This document shows positions 8,202 through 15,737 of a stretch of 64,000 nucleotides of DNA, piece by piece. This DNA comes from DATFYM01 sp035315065 (GTDB lineage Bacteria > Acidobacteriota > Terriglobia > UBA7540): positions 1-64,000 of the forward strand of contig DATFYM010000022.1 of the NCBI GenBank assembly GCA_035315065.1. The letters are read 5' to 3'. The notes under the pieces were generated by a model that did no database searches, was not told where the DNA came from, and saw only the letters and a list, made by a program, of their open reading frames with translations. The translations under genes and the position numbers were made by a program. Positions within the stretch are counted from its first letter, which is position 1. Each line of letters begins with the position of its first letter.

Positions 8202-8519
8202 ACAGGCCCGGGCCGCGACGCAGGTGCGAAGGCCGCCGCTCCGCTCTCAAAGGGCACTTTTAGCCAGCGCTAGCGGACCGTGGGGTGAAGTTGGTGTTCG
8301 TCAAAGTTCGTCAAAGAAAGCGGAAACCGGGACCTTCTCATCTCAATCAAGTGCCGGCAAAGGATGGCGACCCCCGAGGTTCCCCAAGGGCATGGTGTTT
8401 CTGCTCGTTGCTCATGTGACGGCGGGACACTCCATTTTGAACATGAAACAAGCAGGCTCCGAAAATCGTCCCGGAATTCGGCTTAGAGCACTGCGTAGTT
8501 ATCAGACGACGTGCCAGGC
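8202..8519. other. Intergenic region, convergent gene ends, nothing recognisable
   Basis: This 318-base stretch lies between the HEPN gene and the convergent HD-domain gene. I see no coding signal, only a short direct repeat (GTTCGTCAAA, twice, near 8297-8320). Confidence 0.4.
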
Positions 8520-9080
8520 TTAGCACTTGGGAGATCTCAGGGCCTGCCACCATTCATCGGGCGATACTTTTCTTACTGCTTCAAGTAGTTTCCGCGATGA
8601 ATCGCAGTTGACCTTTTCGTGGGTTCGCAGCATGTCGAGGAATGCGCCCGCCTCGTATTCTCTCGCTTGAATTTCACACTCAATTACATCGGCGTCCTTT
8701 GCGATCCGAGCTTCGAGCGATTGACGAAGGCAAAATTCGTGAAGTAACTCTCGAATCTGCCTGCCGCCAGGAACATCATTATCAAACTGCGACTCAATCG
8801 CGTCGTGCTCGGCCTGACGGCCGTTTCCCAGAGCAAGCCTCGCGAGTCCATCTGCGTCCCCGGTGCGAGCCTCGCCTGCATCGTGGAAAAGAGCCATCGA
8901 TGCTGTCCTCTCGGGGTTAGCGCCCTCCAGGACTGCTAGGAAATACGCGATAAACGCTGTCCTACAGGTGTGCTCGGCCACTGACTCTACTCTTTGGTGT
9001 ACCCGAGCCATACTCCAGCCCGATCGCTCGATTCGCTTGAGCCTTCCAAGTTCAAAGAGTAGGTTCGCCAGTTTTCTCAT
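8520..9080 (-). CDS. HD-domain phosphohydrolase, YfbR/HDDC2-like (probable 5'-deoxynucleotidase)
   Basis: A 186-residue HD-superfamily metal-dependent phosphohydrolase. The metal ligands appear in order: H37 in ESVAEHTCR, H66-D67 in MALFHDAGEARTGD, and the late Asp in RIAKDADVIEC (about D129 or D131). This arrangement matches the YfbR/HDDC2 group, which hydrolyses deoxynucleoside 5'-monophosphates. It lies 64 bases downstream of an HTH regulator on the same strand, so the two are probably one operon. In this accessory setting a nucleotide-hydrolysing enzyme could serve nucleotide salvage or anti-phage depletion; sequence alone does not decide. Confidence 0.8.
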   Translation of the reverse strand: MRKLANLLFELGRLKRIERSGWSMARVHQRVESVAEHTCRTAFIAYFLAVLEGANPERTASMALFHDAGEARTGDADGLARLALGNGRQAEHDAIESQFDNDVPGGRQIRELLHEFCLRQSLEARIAKDADVIECEIQAREYEAGAFLDMLRTHEKVNCDSSRKLLEAVRKVSPDEWWQALRSPKC

Positions 9081-9144
9081 TTTGTCCGCCTTTCTGCACC
9101 AGTGTTTTCCCTAACGCTTCTCTACGAGCGAGAAGCGCGCATCG

Positions 9145-10116
9145 CTACCGGAACAGGTCCCGCTCAACTGCTCGCGGATGCTTACGTAGTGCCGCTCTGA
9201 TTACTTGCTCCAGGCGCTTGATCTCATTCAGCACCTCCTTCGACGAATGCTCGCATTGCAAGAGCGTTCGAAGCTTAGCCTTAGCCCCCGCGTCTTGATA
9301 TAGGCGGAAAATCAGGCCGTCGTTTCTGAGGGTCATTTGTCTCAACACCCACGGTATGTACGCAGCCAAAGGGGCGTACTTTCTCTTATCGAGGTTCGCG
9401 AACTGATTGAGAAGATTATCCGCTGCCGCGAACAGAGTCCCGTAATATGTCTCGTGGTCCTGGCAATGTACCTCCGTTAATTCGTCGCGCCGTCTAGACT
9501 CGGCCTCTTCGATTGAGTAGATATGTGAATTGATGCGGTCGAGAGCGTCGGACTCAGACACCATCGTGTTTTGGGCCTCGCCAATGATACGTGCGCGAAC
9601 TAGAAGCGGAGATGACTCAAACAGCCGATTGAGGTCTTTCATATCCTTGGAAGGGCTGTCAGAAAGAAAACGATAAGCATGATAGGTGGCAATCCGAATC
9701 AGACCCTCTTGCGCTTGGGACCTGGTAGAAACATCCTTCAAGATCATCGAGCTAATGAACACGCGCGCGCGGTCGCGAGCGTTTGATGAGAACTCGTCTA
9801 GCTTAGTCCAGACTTCTTCCAGAAGCCTTCTGTCGTCTTTGCTGAACTTGACTAGTCCCAGGGCCTTGCGAACTTGAGAAATCGACGCGAGGCTGGAAAA
9901 GCGATCGACAAGGTTGTCGACAAGGTCGTTCCTATTGTGGTCAAAGGCCGGCTGGCCAAGAAAGCTGGCCAATTTCTGGATCGTTTCATACCTGGGGTCT
10001 GTGTCTAGGCCATTCCAAAGCCTAGAAACAACACTGAGGTCAAGACCGGAACCCTGAGCGATTTGCGTCTTCGTTCTTCCGGATTTCTGTAACCAATCTT
10101 TCACTCCCCGCCCCAT
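9145..10116 (-). CDS. HTH (XRE-like) DNA-binding protein with long helical C-terminal region
   Basis: A 323-residue protein with an N-terminal XRE-type helix-turn-helix: WLQKSGRTKTQIAQGSGLDLS, then VVSRLWNGLDTDPRYETIQKLASFLGQ, about residues 7-55. The remaining 270 residues are predicted helical and charged and match no family I recognise; the protein may bind DNA as an oligomer or interact with a partner. I start it at the ATG at 10116 because the upstream extension to 10392 has no similarity and unusual composition. The HD-domain hydrolase gene follows 64 bases downstream. The pairing suggests a regulator or silencer of that enzyme, or a two-component conflict module. Confidence 0.65.
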   Translation of the reverse strand: MGRGVKDWLQKSGRTKTQIAQGSGLDLSVVSRLWNGLDTDPRYETIQKLASFLGQPAFDHNRNDLVDNLVDRFSSLASISQVRKALGLVKFSKDDRRLLEEVWTKLDEFSSNARDRARVFISSMILKDVSTRSQAQEGLIRIATYHAYRFLSDSPSKDMKDLNRLFESSPLLVRARIIGEAQNTMVSESDALDRINSHIYSIEEAESRRRDELTEVHCQDHETYYGTLFAAADNLLNQFANLDKRKYAPLAAYIPWVLRQMTLRNDGLIFRLYQDAGAKAKLRTLLQCEHSSKEVLNEIKRLEQVIRAALRKHPRAVERDLFR

Positions 10117-11022
10117 TCTGCAGCCTCCATCGCGACTCAGTATGCCACAAGAGGCGTGGCATGGCACTTGCCAGTTGGCAATGTTTTTGGGCTGCGAAGA
10201 AACAGGTCCAGCCGCTTGCAGGTCTGCAGGTAGAGCTAAGGGACAAGAAGCAAGGTCTGTGATTTGCCGGGGCACAATTGACCCCTCACCCCCACCGATT
10301 AAGGATAGAGGGTGCGCGAGCGAGTCGGACATTGATTCGCAAGACTTGCCGTGGCCCCGAAGATTTTGCGCGCCCGAGGCGAGAAGGCTCATTCAGCAGG
10401 AAGTTTGGACGTCGTCAACACATGAACGGATCATTCAACAATAGGGCCAGGGGGAGGCCGAGGTCAATTGGACGAAGCGCCTCCACTGAGAACACTTGCC
10501 GCAAGGTGGCTGGATGGGTTGAAGTTCAAACAAGCTTCGGCACCAAGAATCAGGCTGATCGGATGTCTCTGGAGCTCACTCGCCAATCCTTGACGACAGG
10601 CGCCAATGTCCATTTGAAGAGTTCGACCTTTCGATGGAACCCCTCGTGGGGATCCCCGCCCAGCCAAGCCACGTACGTCAGGGGAATCATCATCGTTGAT
10701 CAATGGACCCTAAGCACGATGATACCGCTGCGGGATCTGTCGAGGGTATTGGATTGGATCGAATTGCATCATCCGGACAAAATTCCGTGCGTGCAATCGT
10801 CCCCGGTGTCTGTAAATGCGAAATTCTCCGCCTGGTACGCACGGACGATCACGGCAAACCGCTCAGCAAAGCAGCCACCTCATGCGGCCTGACCCAACAC
10901 GACCAGGAAGCGCACGGTTGGTTTGAAACGCTCCGGCTCCCGGGTGTTGCCGATTATCGAAACAAGCGAGTATCGGGCGATTCGAAGTCCGAGCCGCTCC
11001 CCCTTGCGAGGGGCAACTGTAA
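10117..11022. other. Roughly 900 bases without a supportable gene
   Basis: Open frames exist on the plus strand (10278-10892 and 10703-11323), but neither has a ribosome-binding site or recognisable similarity. They overlap each other and run antisense into better candidates. This probably is decayed accessory DNA next to the endonuclease fragment. Confidence 0.4.
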
Positions 11023-11331
11023 TCATCTCCGTCTTCGGGATCTGCTTGCAGGAATACTGATCTCGCTGATCAGCCGGCTGCGGAACTCATTCCAATCCTC
11101 GCCGGTTCGGGCCAGGACTTCGGCGACATCGAACCACAAGGTTGTGGTTCGGGATTCCGCCTTAAGCTTGGCCATGTCGAGGCCCTTCTTGGAGATAATC
11201 GTCCAGAAGTCGCGAAAGCCCTTGCCCTTGGCTTTAGTGTGTGACTTTTCGGCTTCCCCGGCGCGGTTGTACGCGTTGCTGACATCGGTTCCGCCCTTCA
11301 CTTCGATCGCAACTTGGTTGTGAGTTTTCGC
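11023..11331 (-). pseudogene. C-terminal fragment of a PD-(D/E)XK-type restriction endonuclease (possibly XcyI/Cfr9I-like)
   Basis: About 100 codons are open from a TAA at 11332 to the stop at 11023. They contain HNQVAIEVKGGTDVSNAYNR and continue GEAEKSHTKAKGKGF. The IEVKGG block looks like the E-x-K half of a PD-(D/E)XK nuclease core. The following region ends LWFDVAEVLARTGEDWNEF. From memory this resembles the C-terminus of the XcyI/Cfr9I restriction endonuclease family, which cuts CCCGGG. The N-terminal two thirds are missing, so the fragment should be inactive. A type-matching N4-cytosine-like methyltransferase lies 1.1 kb upstream on the same strand, consistent with a broken restriction-modification system. 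The exact family is a tentative call. Confidence 0.5.
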
Positions 11332-11401
11332 TTACCACCTCGCGCACACTCACGGCTGGCTGACGGCGAGCGTCGCTCTCCGATTCACCGCGAGGCCGCA
11401 G

Positions 11402-11707
11402 TCAAGCGCTTTTCCTGATCTCCTCCACCATCGCTTTGCGGAGCAGCCGATTCAGCCTCGTCTGGTAGCCTTTCCCCTGCCGGCGGAGCCAAGCCACCAC
11501 GTCGGCGTCCAAGCGCACCGTGAGCTGCTGTTTCACCGGCCGATAAAAAGGATTGCGGACGGCGTTTTTCCAGAAGCTCTCGGTGAGCGGTGGAATCTCG
11601 GAAAAGTCGATTTCCGAATCAGGCCGCTCCGCAAGCCGGGCCAGCTTGCGCTTGCGGGCGGGCGTCATCGGACTATCAGCCAGCGTTCTGCGCACGAGTC
11701 TGCTCAT
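11402..11707 (-). CDS. brnA: BrnA-family antitoxin
   Basis: A 101-residue antitoxin with a C-terminal ribbon-helix-helix-like domain: PVKQQLTVRLDADVVAWLRR, then QGKGYQTRLNRLLRKAM. This is the BrnA signature. It neutralises the BrnT RNase and represses the operon. It starts 32 bp inside the 3' end of brnT, with toxin gene first as usual for BrnTA. Length and order are typical. Confidence 0.9.
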   Translation of the reverse strand: MSRLVRRTLADSPMTPARKRKLARLAERPDSEIDFSEIPPLTESFWKNAVRNPFYRPVKQQLTVRLDADVVAWLRRQGKGYQTRLNRLLRKAMVEEIRKSA

Positions 11708-11981
11708 AACGTGTTCGCTCCTTCCGGGTGGCTGGGCGTGCCGAGATCAGGCGGATGACCTCGCCCTCGCCTTCTTCTCGGACCGTGTGGGCCACGAGCA
11801 CGACAGCCGCTTCTCCAGCCAGACCGACCGCCTGCCAGCGGAGCTCCCCGGCTTCGTCTGTGCGGTCCTGCTCGAACAAGGCGTGGGGATCCTCGAAGAC
11901 GTGCATAGCGTCTTCGAAGCTGACGCCGTGTTTCCGCAGGTTGTTCCGCGCTTTCACGGAGTCCCACTCGAACCGAATCAT
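11676..11981 (-). CDS. brnT: BrnT-family ribonuclease toxin
   Basis: A toxin of about 100 residues related to the RelE fold. It starts MIRFEWDSVKARNNLRKHGV, then SFEDAMHVFEDP, the BrnT N-terminal pattern, and ends with RLISARPATRKERTRYE, where BrnT proteins carry their catalytic Arg and basic residues. I choose the ATG at 11981 because BrnT proteins begin MxFEWD; an in-frame GTG two codons upstream is possible. On the minus strand TAGACG and TATACT, spaced 18 bases, end about ten bases before this ATG, so the transcript may start at or within a few bases of the start codon. Confidence 0.88.
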   Translation of the reverse strand: MIRFEWDSVKARNNLRKHGVSFEDAMHVFEDPHALFEQDRTDEAGELRWQAVGLAGEAAVVLVAHTVREEGEGEVIRLISARPATRKERTRYEQTRAQNAG

Positions 11982-11990
11982 CTCCACAGA

Positions 11991-12020
11991 AGTATAACGC
12001 CAATTCTGTAGCTACGTCTA
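11991..12020 (-). promoter_or_regulatory. Candidate promoter of brnTA
   Basis: On the minus strand TAGACG (12020-12015) and TATACT (11996-11991) are separated by 18 bases. The predicted transcription start is near 11984, within about three bases of the ATG at 11981. The -10 is good and the -35 matches four of six consensus bases. Confidence 0.4.
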
Positions 12021-12062
12021 CGGTAGCAGGCGAGGGTGTTTACCTGGACGGCTCGGGGCTGT

Positions 12063-12398
12063 TCAGGTGTTCAGGATACGCGAAAGCATGGCGACGCCTT
12101 CCTGGGTAAAGGCGTACGGCAGATAACGGCGACCGCCCCGGCCTTTGTTTGAGGTTTCAATCTGAAACCTCAAAGCGCCGGCCTCCTCCTTCGTGAGTTG
12201 GAACATGAAGTCTACGGGAAAGCGGTCCAGGTTGCGCCGGACCGCCAGATTCAGGGATTTGGTTGGCACTTGGTAGAGATCCGCGAGGTCGCTGTCGAGC
12301 ATGACCTTGTGATCATGGATCAGGTAAATGCGTCGCTCGATGACATCGATCAGCACGGGGAGCGTGGGAGGCAGGGGTGGGGTCTTGGATTTCTTCAT
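12063..12398 (-). CDS. ORF6N-domain DNA-binding protein, C-terminally short
   Basis: A 111-residue protein. The ORF6N domain, found in phage and accessory regions, is visible as IERRIYLIHDHKVMLDSDLA, then DLYQVPTKSLNLAVRRNLDRFP. The downstream YAFTQEGVAMLSRILNT is usually followed by more protein (another 50-150 residues), but here a TGA ends the frame, so this copy appears truncated. It starts 9 bases after the methyltransferase stop, so the two are likely co-transcribed. ORF6N proteins are thought to regulate or bind DNA in prophages and islands; its role here is unknown. Confidence 0.75.
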   Translation of the reverse strand: MKKSKTPPLPPTLPVLIDVIERRIYLIHDHKVMLDSDLADLYQVPTKSLNLAVRRNLDRFPVDFMFQLTKEEAGALRFQIETSNKGRGGRRYLPYAFTQEGVAMLSRILNT

Positions 12399-12407
12399 GG
12401 GATGGGA

Positions 12408-13373
12408 TTATACAATCGCGGCCTTCAACCGCCTTTCCGCAATCGCGATGTAGTCGGGATTCAGTTCCACGCCCACAAAGCGGCGATCTTTTTCCAGGCA
12501 TACCTGGCCGGTGGTGCCGGAGCCGAAGAAGGGGTCCAAAACCAGATCGCCGGGTAACGAGCCGAGGGCGAGGCACCACTCCACCAGCGCCGGAGGAAAG
12601 GTGGCGAAGTGGGCTTCCCGGCAAGCCTGGGTATTGATGTCCCAGACGGTGCGCAAGTTCCGGCCGTTGGGGCCCCGCACCACTCCACCGTGATAGGAGT
12701 ACCGCTCGGATTTGGTGAGCAGAAAAATGTACTCGTGGCAGCGGGTGGGCCGGTCCTTCACGCTCTCGGGCTGGCAATTGGGTTTGTTCCAAACAATGTC
12801 GGCCCGCAGATACCAGCCCTGGGCCTGAAGCGCGAAGGCCAGCCGCCACGGCACGCCCGTAAGCTCTTTGGGCTTGAGGCCGTCCGGAGTGGGCGGCCGC
12901 ACCTCCATGGCTCGGCCGGGGTTTTTCTTGTCCGGCGCGCGCCACGTGCGTCCTCCGGAAGTGTACGAGTCACCAATATTGAGCCACAAAGTTCCGTCAT
13001 CTCGGAGCACCCGATACACTTGCTTGAATACCTTGACGAGTTCCTGGATGTATTCCTCAAGCGAAGTTTCAAGGCCGATTTGGCCGGGGATCGCGTAGTC
13101 TCTCAGCGACCAATAGGGCGGCGAGGTAACACAAGACTGGAAGATTCCTGCCGGCATGACGGCAAGAGCCACATGGCTATCGCCGCAGATGATTGCGGAT
13201 TCCGGCGTATCATCTCCGTTTTGGGACAAGAAGTCGAAAGAGCTGTGCCGGACTTCTCTCAAGAGATGAACTCGAGGCGTGCCCGGGAACGGCAGAACCG
13301 GGCTGCGTGCTGCTCGATGCCCGTTTGACGGGCTCTTGATGGTGATGGTTGGAGAATCCGTGCGCTCGGCCAT
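12408..13373 (-). CDS. Site-specific DNA methyltransferase, probable N4-cytosine type
   Basis: A 321-residue beta-class amino-methyltransferase. The catalytic motif IV reads TSPPYWSLRDY; SPPYW is characteristic of N4-cytosine enzymes. The SAM-binding motif I follows near the C-terminus as LVLDPFFGSGTTGQ, so the motif order is circularly permuted as expected for this class. The target-recognition region lies between them. No intact restriction endonuclease is nearby; the fragment at 11023-11331 is a candidate relic of its partner. The first 50 residues are poorly conserved, so translation may begin at a later in-frame codon. It heads a minus-strand series with ORF6N, brnTA and the endonuclease relic. 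Confidence 0.88.
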   Translation of the reverse strand: MAERTDSPTITIKSPSNGHRAARSPVLPFPGTPRVHLLREVRHSSFDFLSQNGDDTPESAIICGDSHVALAVMPAGIFQSCVTSPPYWSLRDYAIPGQIGLETSLEEYIQELVKVFKQVYRVLRDDGTLWLNIGDSYTSGGRTWRAPDKKNPGRAMEVRPPTPDGLKPKELTGVPWRLAFALQAQGWYLRADIVWNKPNCQPESVKDRPTRCHEYIFLLTKSERYSYHGGVVRGPNGRNLRTVWDINTQACREAHFATFPPALVEWCLALGSLPGDLVLDPFFGSGTTGQVCLEKDRRFVGVELNPDYIAIAERRLKAAIV

Positions 13374-13652
13374 AAATGTTTCGACGTTCAGATCATCGCC
13401 ATTCTAACATGCCGGCGCCGCGCGGATCGCCCGCTTTTTTGCACTTAATGCGGCCAAAGCGTCGCTCTGCCCTTCTGCGTCAATAGCCGAGCAGAGTAAC
13501 CCATGCCTTCAGCACAGTCCGCCGCCTTTGGCACGTCGCGGCGCAGCACAATCCACGCAACCGGCCGGGGGCGGAAGCAGCTTCCTGAGAGAATGCCACT
13601 TCGGTGAGTCGGCATGCATCACAGCTAATATACAAAACTGTGCGAGGTGATG

Positions 13653-14447
13653 ATGCGTATTCTCAAAACGTTCTCGCTCGTATCGCTGATCGCCGGACTT
13701 CTCGGAATGGTGGTGTTCGCCAGCTCCTGCCACCATCGAACAGTGGCCGAATCACACCCGATTCCCGCCCCCACTGCGGCGGAGGTAGCGTCGCCCGCCG
13801 CGCCGTCCTGCAACTTAACAGCGGAGCCCGCCTCGGTGAGTCAAGGCCAGTCTGCAACCCTTACTTGGACCTCGGAGAATGCCACGAACCTGGATTTGGA
13901 GCCCGGGTTAGGCCAGCAACAAGCGACGGGCTCCGTTAGCGTTACGCCGGAAGGGTCCACCCAATACACCATGACCGCCACCGGTCCTGGCGGGAGCGGC
14001 GCGTGTATGGCGCGCGTCACCGTGGTGACCCCGCCGCCGTCGTCGTCCGAGGGCGCGGTGGCGCAGGTGAACGAGGAAAACCTGCCTGGCGGAGGGGCAA
14101 ATGCCGCGATGAGGGACGCTTTCTTCGACCTGGACAAAGCAGACTTGCGGCCGGATGCACAGGAGGTGCTGAGAGCCGACGCTGAGTATCTGCGGGCTCA
14201 TGCCGGCGTCCAGGTTGAGATCGAAGGGAACTGCGACGCCCGTGGCAGCGAGGAGTACAACCTGGGATTGGGCGATCGACGTGCCGCCGCGGCCCGCGAC
14301 TTTCTGGTGAACCTCGGGATTTCCCCTGCCCGTCTCAAGCCGATCTCTTTCGGAAAGGATCGCCCGGTTTGCACCGAGATGACGGAGGATTGCTGGCAGC
14401 AGAACCGTCGCGACCACTTCGCGATCCAGACGCCGGCGGGATCTTGA
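13653..14447 (+). CDS. pal: Pal-like OmpA-family lipoprotein with an inserted Ig-like segment
   Basis: Outer-membrane lipoprotein that anchors the envelope to peptidoglycan. The N-terminal signal peptide ends in VVFASSC, a lipobox with the acylated Cys at residue 26. The C-terminal OmpA domain contains AFFDLDKADLRPDAQEVL, then VEIEGNCDARGSEEYNLGLG, then the peptidoglycan-binding RRAAAARDFLV. Between them, residues 50-130 contain an Ig-like stretch (SATLTWTSENATNLDLEPG, then TPEGSTQYTMTATGPGG), which is not part of classical Pal. I start at the ATG at 13653, using GAGG at 13644 as ribosome-binding site; two upstream in-frame starts are too close to it. tolB and the rest of tol-pal are not adjacent. 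Confidence 0.85.
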   Translation: MRILKTFSLVSLIAGLLGMVVFASSCHHRTVAESHPIPAPTAAEVASPAAPSCNLTAEPASVSQGQSATLTWTSENATNLDLEPGLGQQQATGSVSVTPEGSTQYTMTATGPGGSGACMARVTVVTPPPSSSEGAVAQVNEENLPGGGANAAMRDAFFDLDKADLRPDAQEVLRADAEYLRAHAGVQVEIEGNCDARGSEEYNLGLGDRRAAAARDFLVNLGISPARLKPISFGKDRPVCTEMTEDCWQQNRRDHFAIQTPAGS

Positions 14448-14465
14448 TAGTTGAAGAGTCGAGGG

Positions 14466-14545
14466 TCGGGGTAAAAGGGTAAAGGATAAAGGGTAAAGGG
14501 TGAAGGCAAGAGTAGTTTTCACATTTCACCCTTTACCCTTTACCC
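14466..14545. repeat. Heptad-word hairpin, family H (AGGGTAA words)
   Basis: The left arm is a run of AAGGGTA-type 7-base words (with AAGGATA and AAGGGTG variants). The right arm is CCCTTTACCCTTTACCC. Together they form a strong hairpin directly after pal. More CTTTACC words lie at 14800-14835, before the next gene. Confidence 0.8.
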
Positions 14546-14547
14546 GG

Positions 14548-14798
14548 GTGTGCGACATAAAAGCGAAGCTCCCACCCCCCTGGAGAATGGCGCCTGAGGT
14601 TGGTAGCGCGGGCGTCTCGCCCGCTGTGGTGGGAGCGTCCCGCTCCCGCGCCAAGGAAAGTTCAAGGGCTTCAGAGAAAAGGTAAATGCAAGCCGGACAT
14701 GGGGACCTGGTTCACGCGGGCAAGATGCCCGCGACACAGCGGGCGGGACGCCCGCGCTACGTCCAACGGCCCACTTCTCACTTTTATGTCGCACACGC
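14548..14798. repeat. Large imperfect palindrome with GCGGGCG-type inner stems
   Basis: GTGTGCGACATAAAAG at 14548 faces CTTTTATGTCGCACAC ending at 14798, making a palindrome of about 250 bases. Inside, GCGGGCGTCTCGCCCGC near 14606 and GCGGGCGGGACGCCCGCGC near 14738 form further stems. Related GCGGGCGAGACGCCCGCGC sequence recurs at 44662-44688, and a partial one near 56316. No gene lies inside. Confidence 0.7.
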
Positions 14799-14862
14799 CC
14801 TTTACCCTTCACACTTCACACTTTACCGTTCACCTTCGACTCTTCAACTCTTAGGGGGGCCG

Positions 14863-15519
14863 ATGTTGGTGGGACACGTCGCAGTAGGTTTGGTGGGGAA
14901 GCGTGTGGAGCCCAGACTATCCCTCGGCACACTGGTTCTGGCGGCGATGCTCGCCGATCTCCTCTGGTGCATCTTTATGCTCGCCGGAATCGAACATGTG
15001 CAGTACAAGCCAGGGATGGGAGCGGCGAACTACCTCAGCGCCTCCGACATCGCCATGAGCCACAGCTTATTGATGGACGTAATCTGGGCTGGATTGTTCG
15101 CCGCCGCCTATTTCTTGCAGCGGCGCTACCCGCGCGGGGCGTTCGTGCTCTTCGTGGCCGTTCTCAGCCACTGGTTGCTCGATTTCGTTGCTCATCGGCC
15201 CGATATGCCGCTGGCGCCGGGCGGTCACCGGTTTTTCGGATTAGGACTTTGGACCTCCATCCCCGCAACCCTGATAGTAGAGGGCGGTTTCTGGGTGCTG
15301 GCGCTAGTTCTTTATGCGCGCACGACGCATCCCCGGAAGCGCGCCGGCGTCTACGCCTTGTGGAGCGTGGCCGCCTTCCTCACCTTGCTATGGTACGGAA
15401 ACATCGCCGGGCCCCCGCCTTCCAACCCGCATACGGCGCCCATCTTCAGCTTGGTTCTCTTCTCGCTGGTGGTGGCATGGGCTTACTGGATGAACCGGCT
15501 TCGAAGAATTGACGATTGA
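14863..15519 (+). CDS. Conserved multipass membrane protein, YdjM/DUF457-like (uncharacterised)
   Basis: A 218-residue inner-membrane protein with about six hydrophobic segments. It opens MLVGHVAVGLVGKRVEPRLS, a start shared by a conserved uncharacterised family. It contains SHSLLMDVIW and VLSHWLLDFVAHRPDMPLAP, whose paired histidines and Asp resemble the membrane-bound metal-dependent hydrolase (YdjM) pattern. The start at 14863 is supported by AGGGGG seven bases upstream. The last codons (Arg-Arg-Ile-Asp-Asp-stop) lie inside the left arm of a heptad-word repeat, so the stop codon is repeat-derived. Biochemical function is unknown. Confidence 0.75.
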   Translation: MLVGHVAVGLVGKRVEPRLSLGTLVLAAMLADLLWCIFMLAGIEHVQYKPGMGAANYLSASDIAMSHSLLMDVIWAGLFAAAYFLQRRYPRGAFVLFVAVLSHWLLDFVAHRPDMPLAPGGHRFFGLGLWTSIPATLIVEGGFWVLALVLYARTTHPRKRAGVYALWSVAAFLTLLWYGNIAGPPPSNPHTAPIFSLVLFSLVVAWAYWMNRLRRIDD

Positions 15520-15663
15520 CGATTGGAAGCATTTTGGATTTTGGATTAAAGAAACCGCGTCCCTGGTCGTTTGGCCTCCGGTGAGAACCAACAACTCCTC
15601 CCTCTTCAATCCAAAATCCAAAACCCAAAATCTCCTTTCCCAATCGTCAATCGGCAATTCCAG
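15503..15663. repeat. Nested heptad-word hairpins: family A outside, family B inside
   Basis: Outer arms: GAATTGACGATTGACGATTG at the left and CAATCGTCAATCGGCAATTC at the right. Inner arms: ATTTTGGATTTTGGATT at the left and AATCCAAAATCCAAAA at the right. Both word sets have a 7-base period. The structure occupies the whole space between the membrane protein and the esterase leader and overlaps the stop codon of the former. Confidence 0.85.
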
Positions 15664-15737
15664 AAGGTCCTCGCATTTCCATCCGCCGTGTGGTTTCATG
15701 CTCCATTAGGCTTTTCAGTCCGCACCAGGAGGAGTTC

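Noticed and set aside
10278..11323. Two plus-strand open frames of about 200 codons each
   Set aside because: They overlap each other, the second runs antisense to the endonuclease relic, and neither has a start signal or recognisable similarity.
14466..14835. Repeat blocks considered as a CRISPR array
   Set aside because: Words are 7 bases, degenerate and contiguous, arranged as inverted pairs. There are no unique spacers of 30-40 bases and no cas genes.
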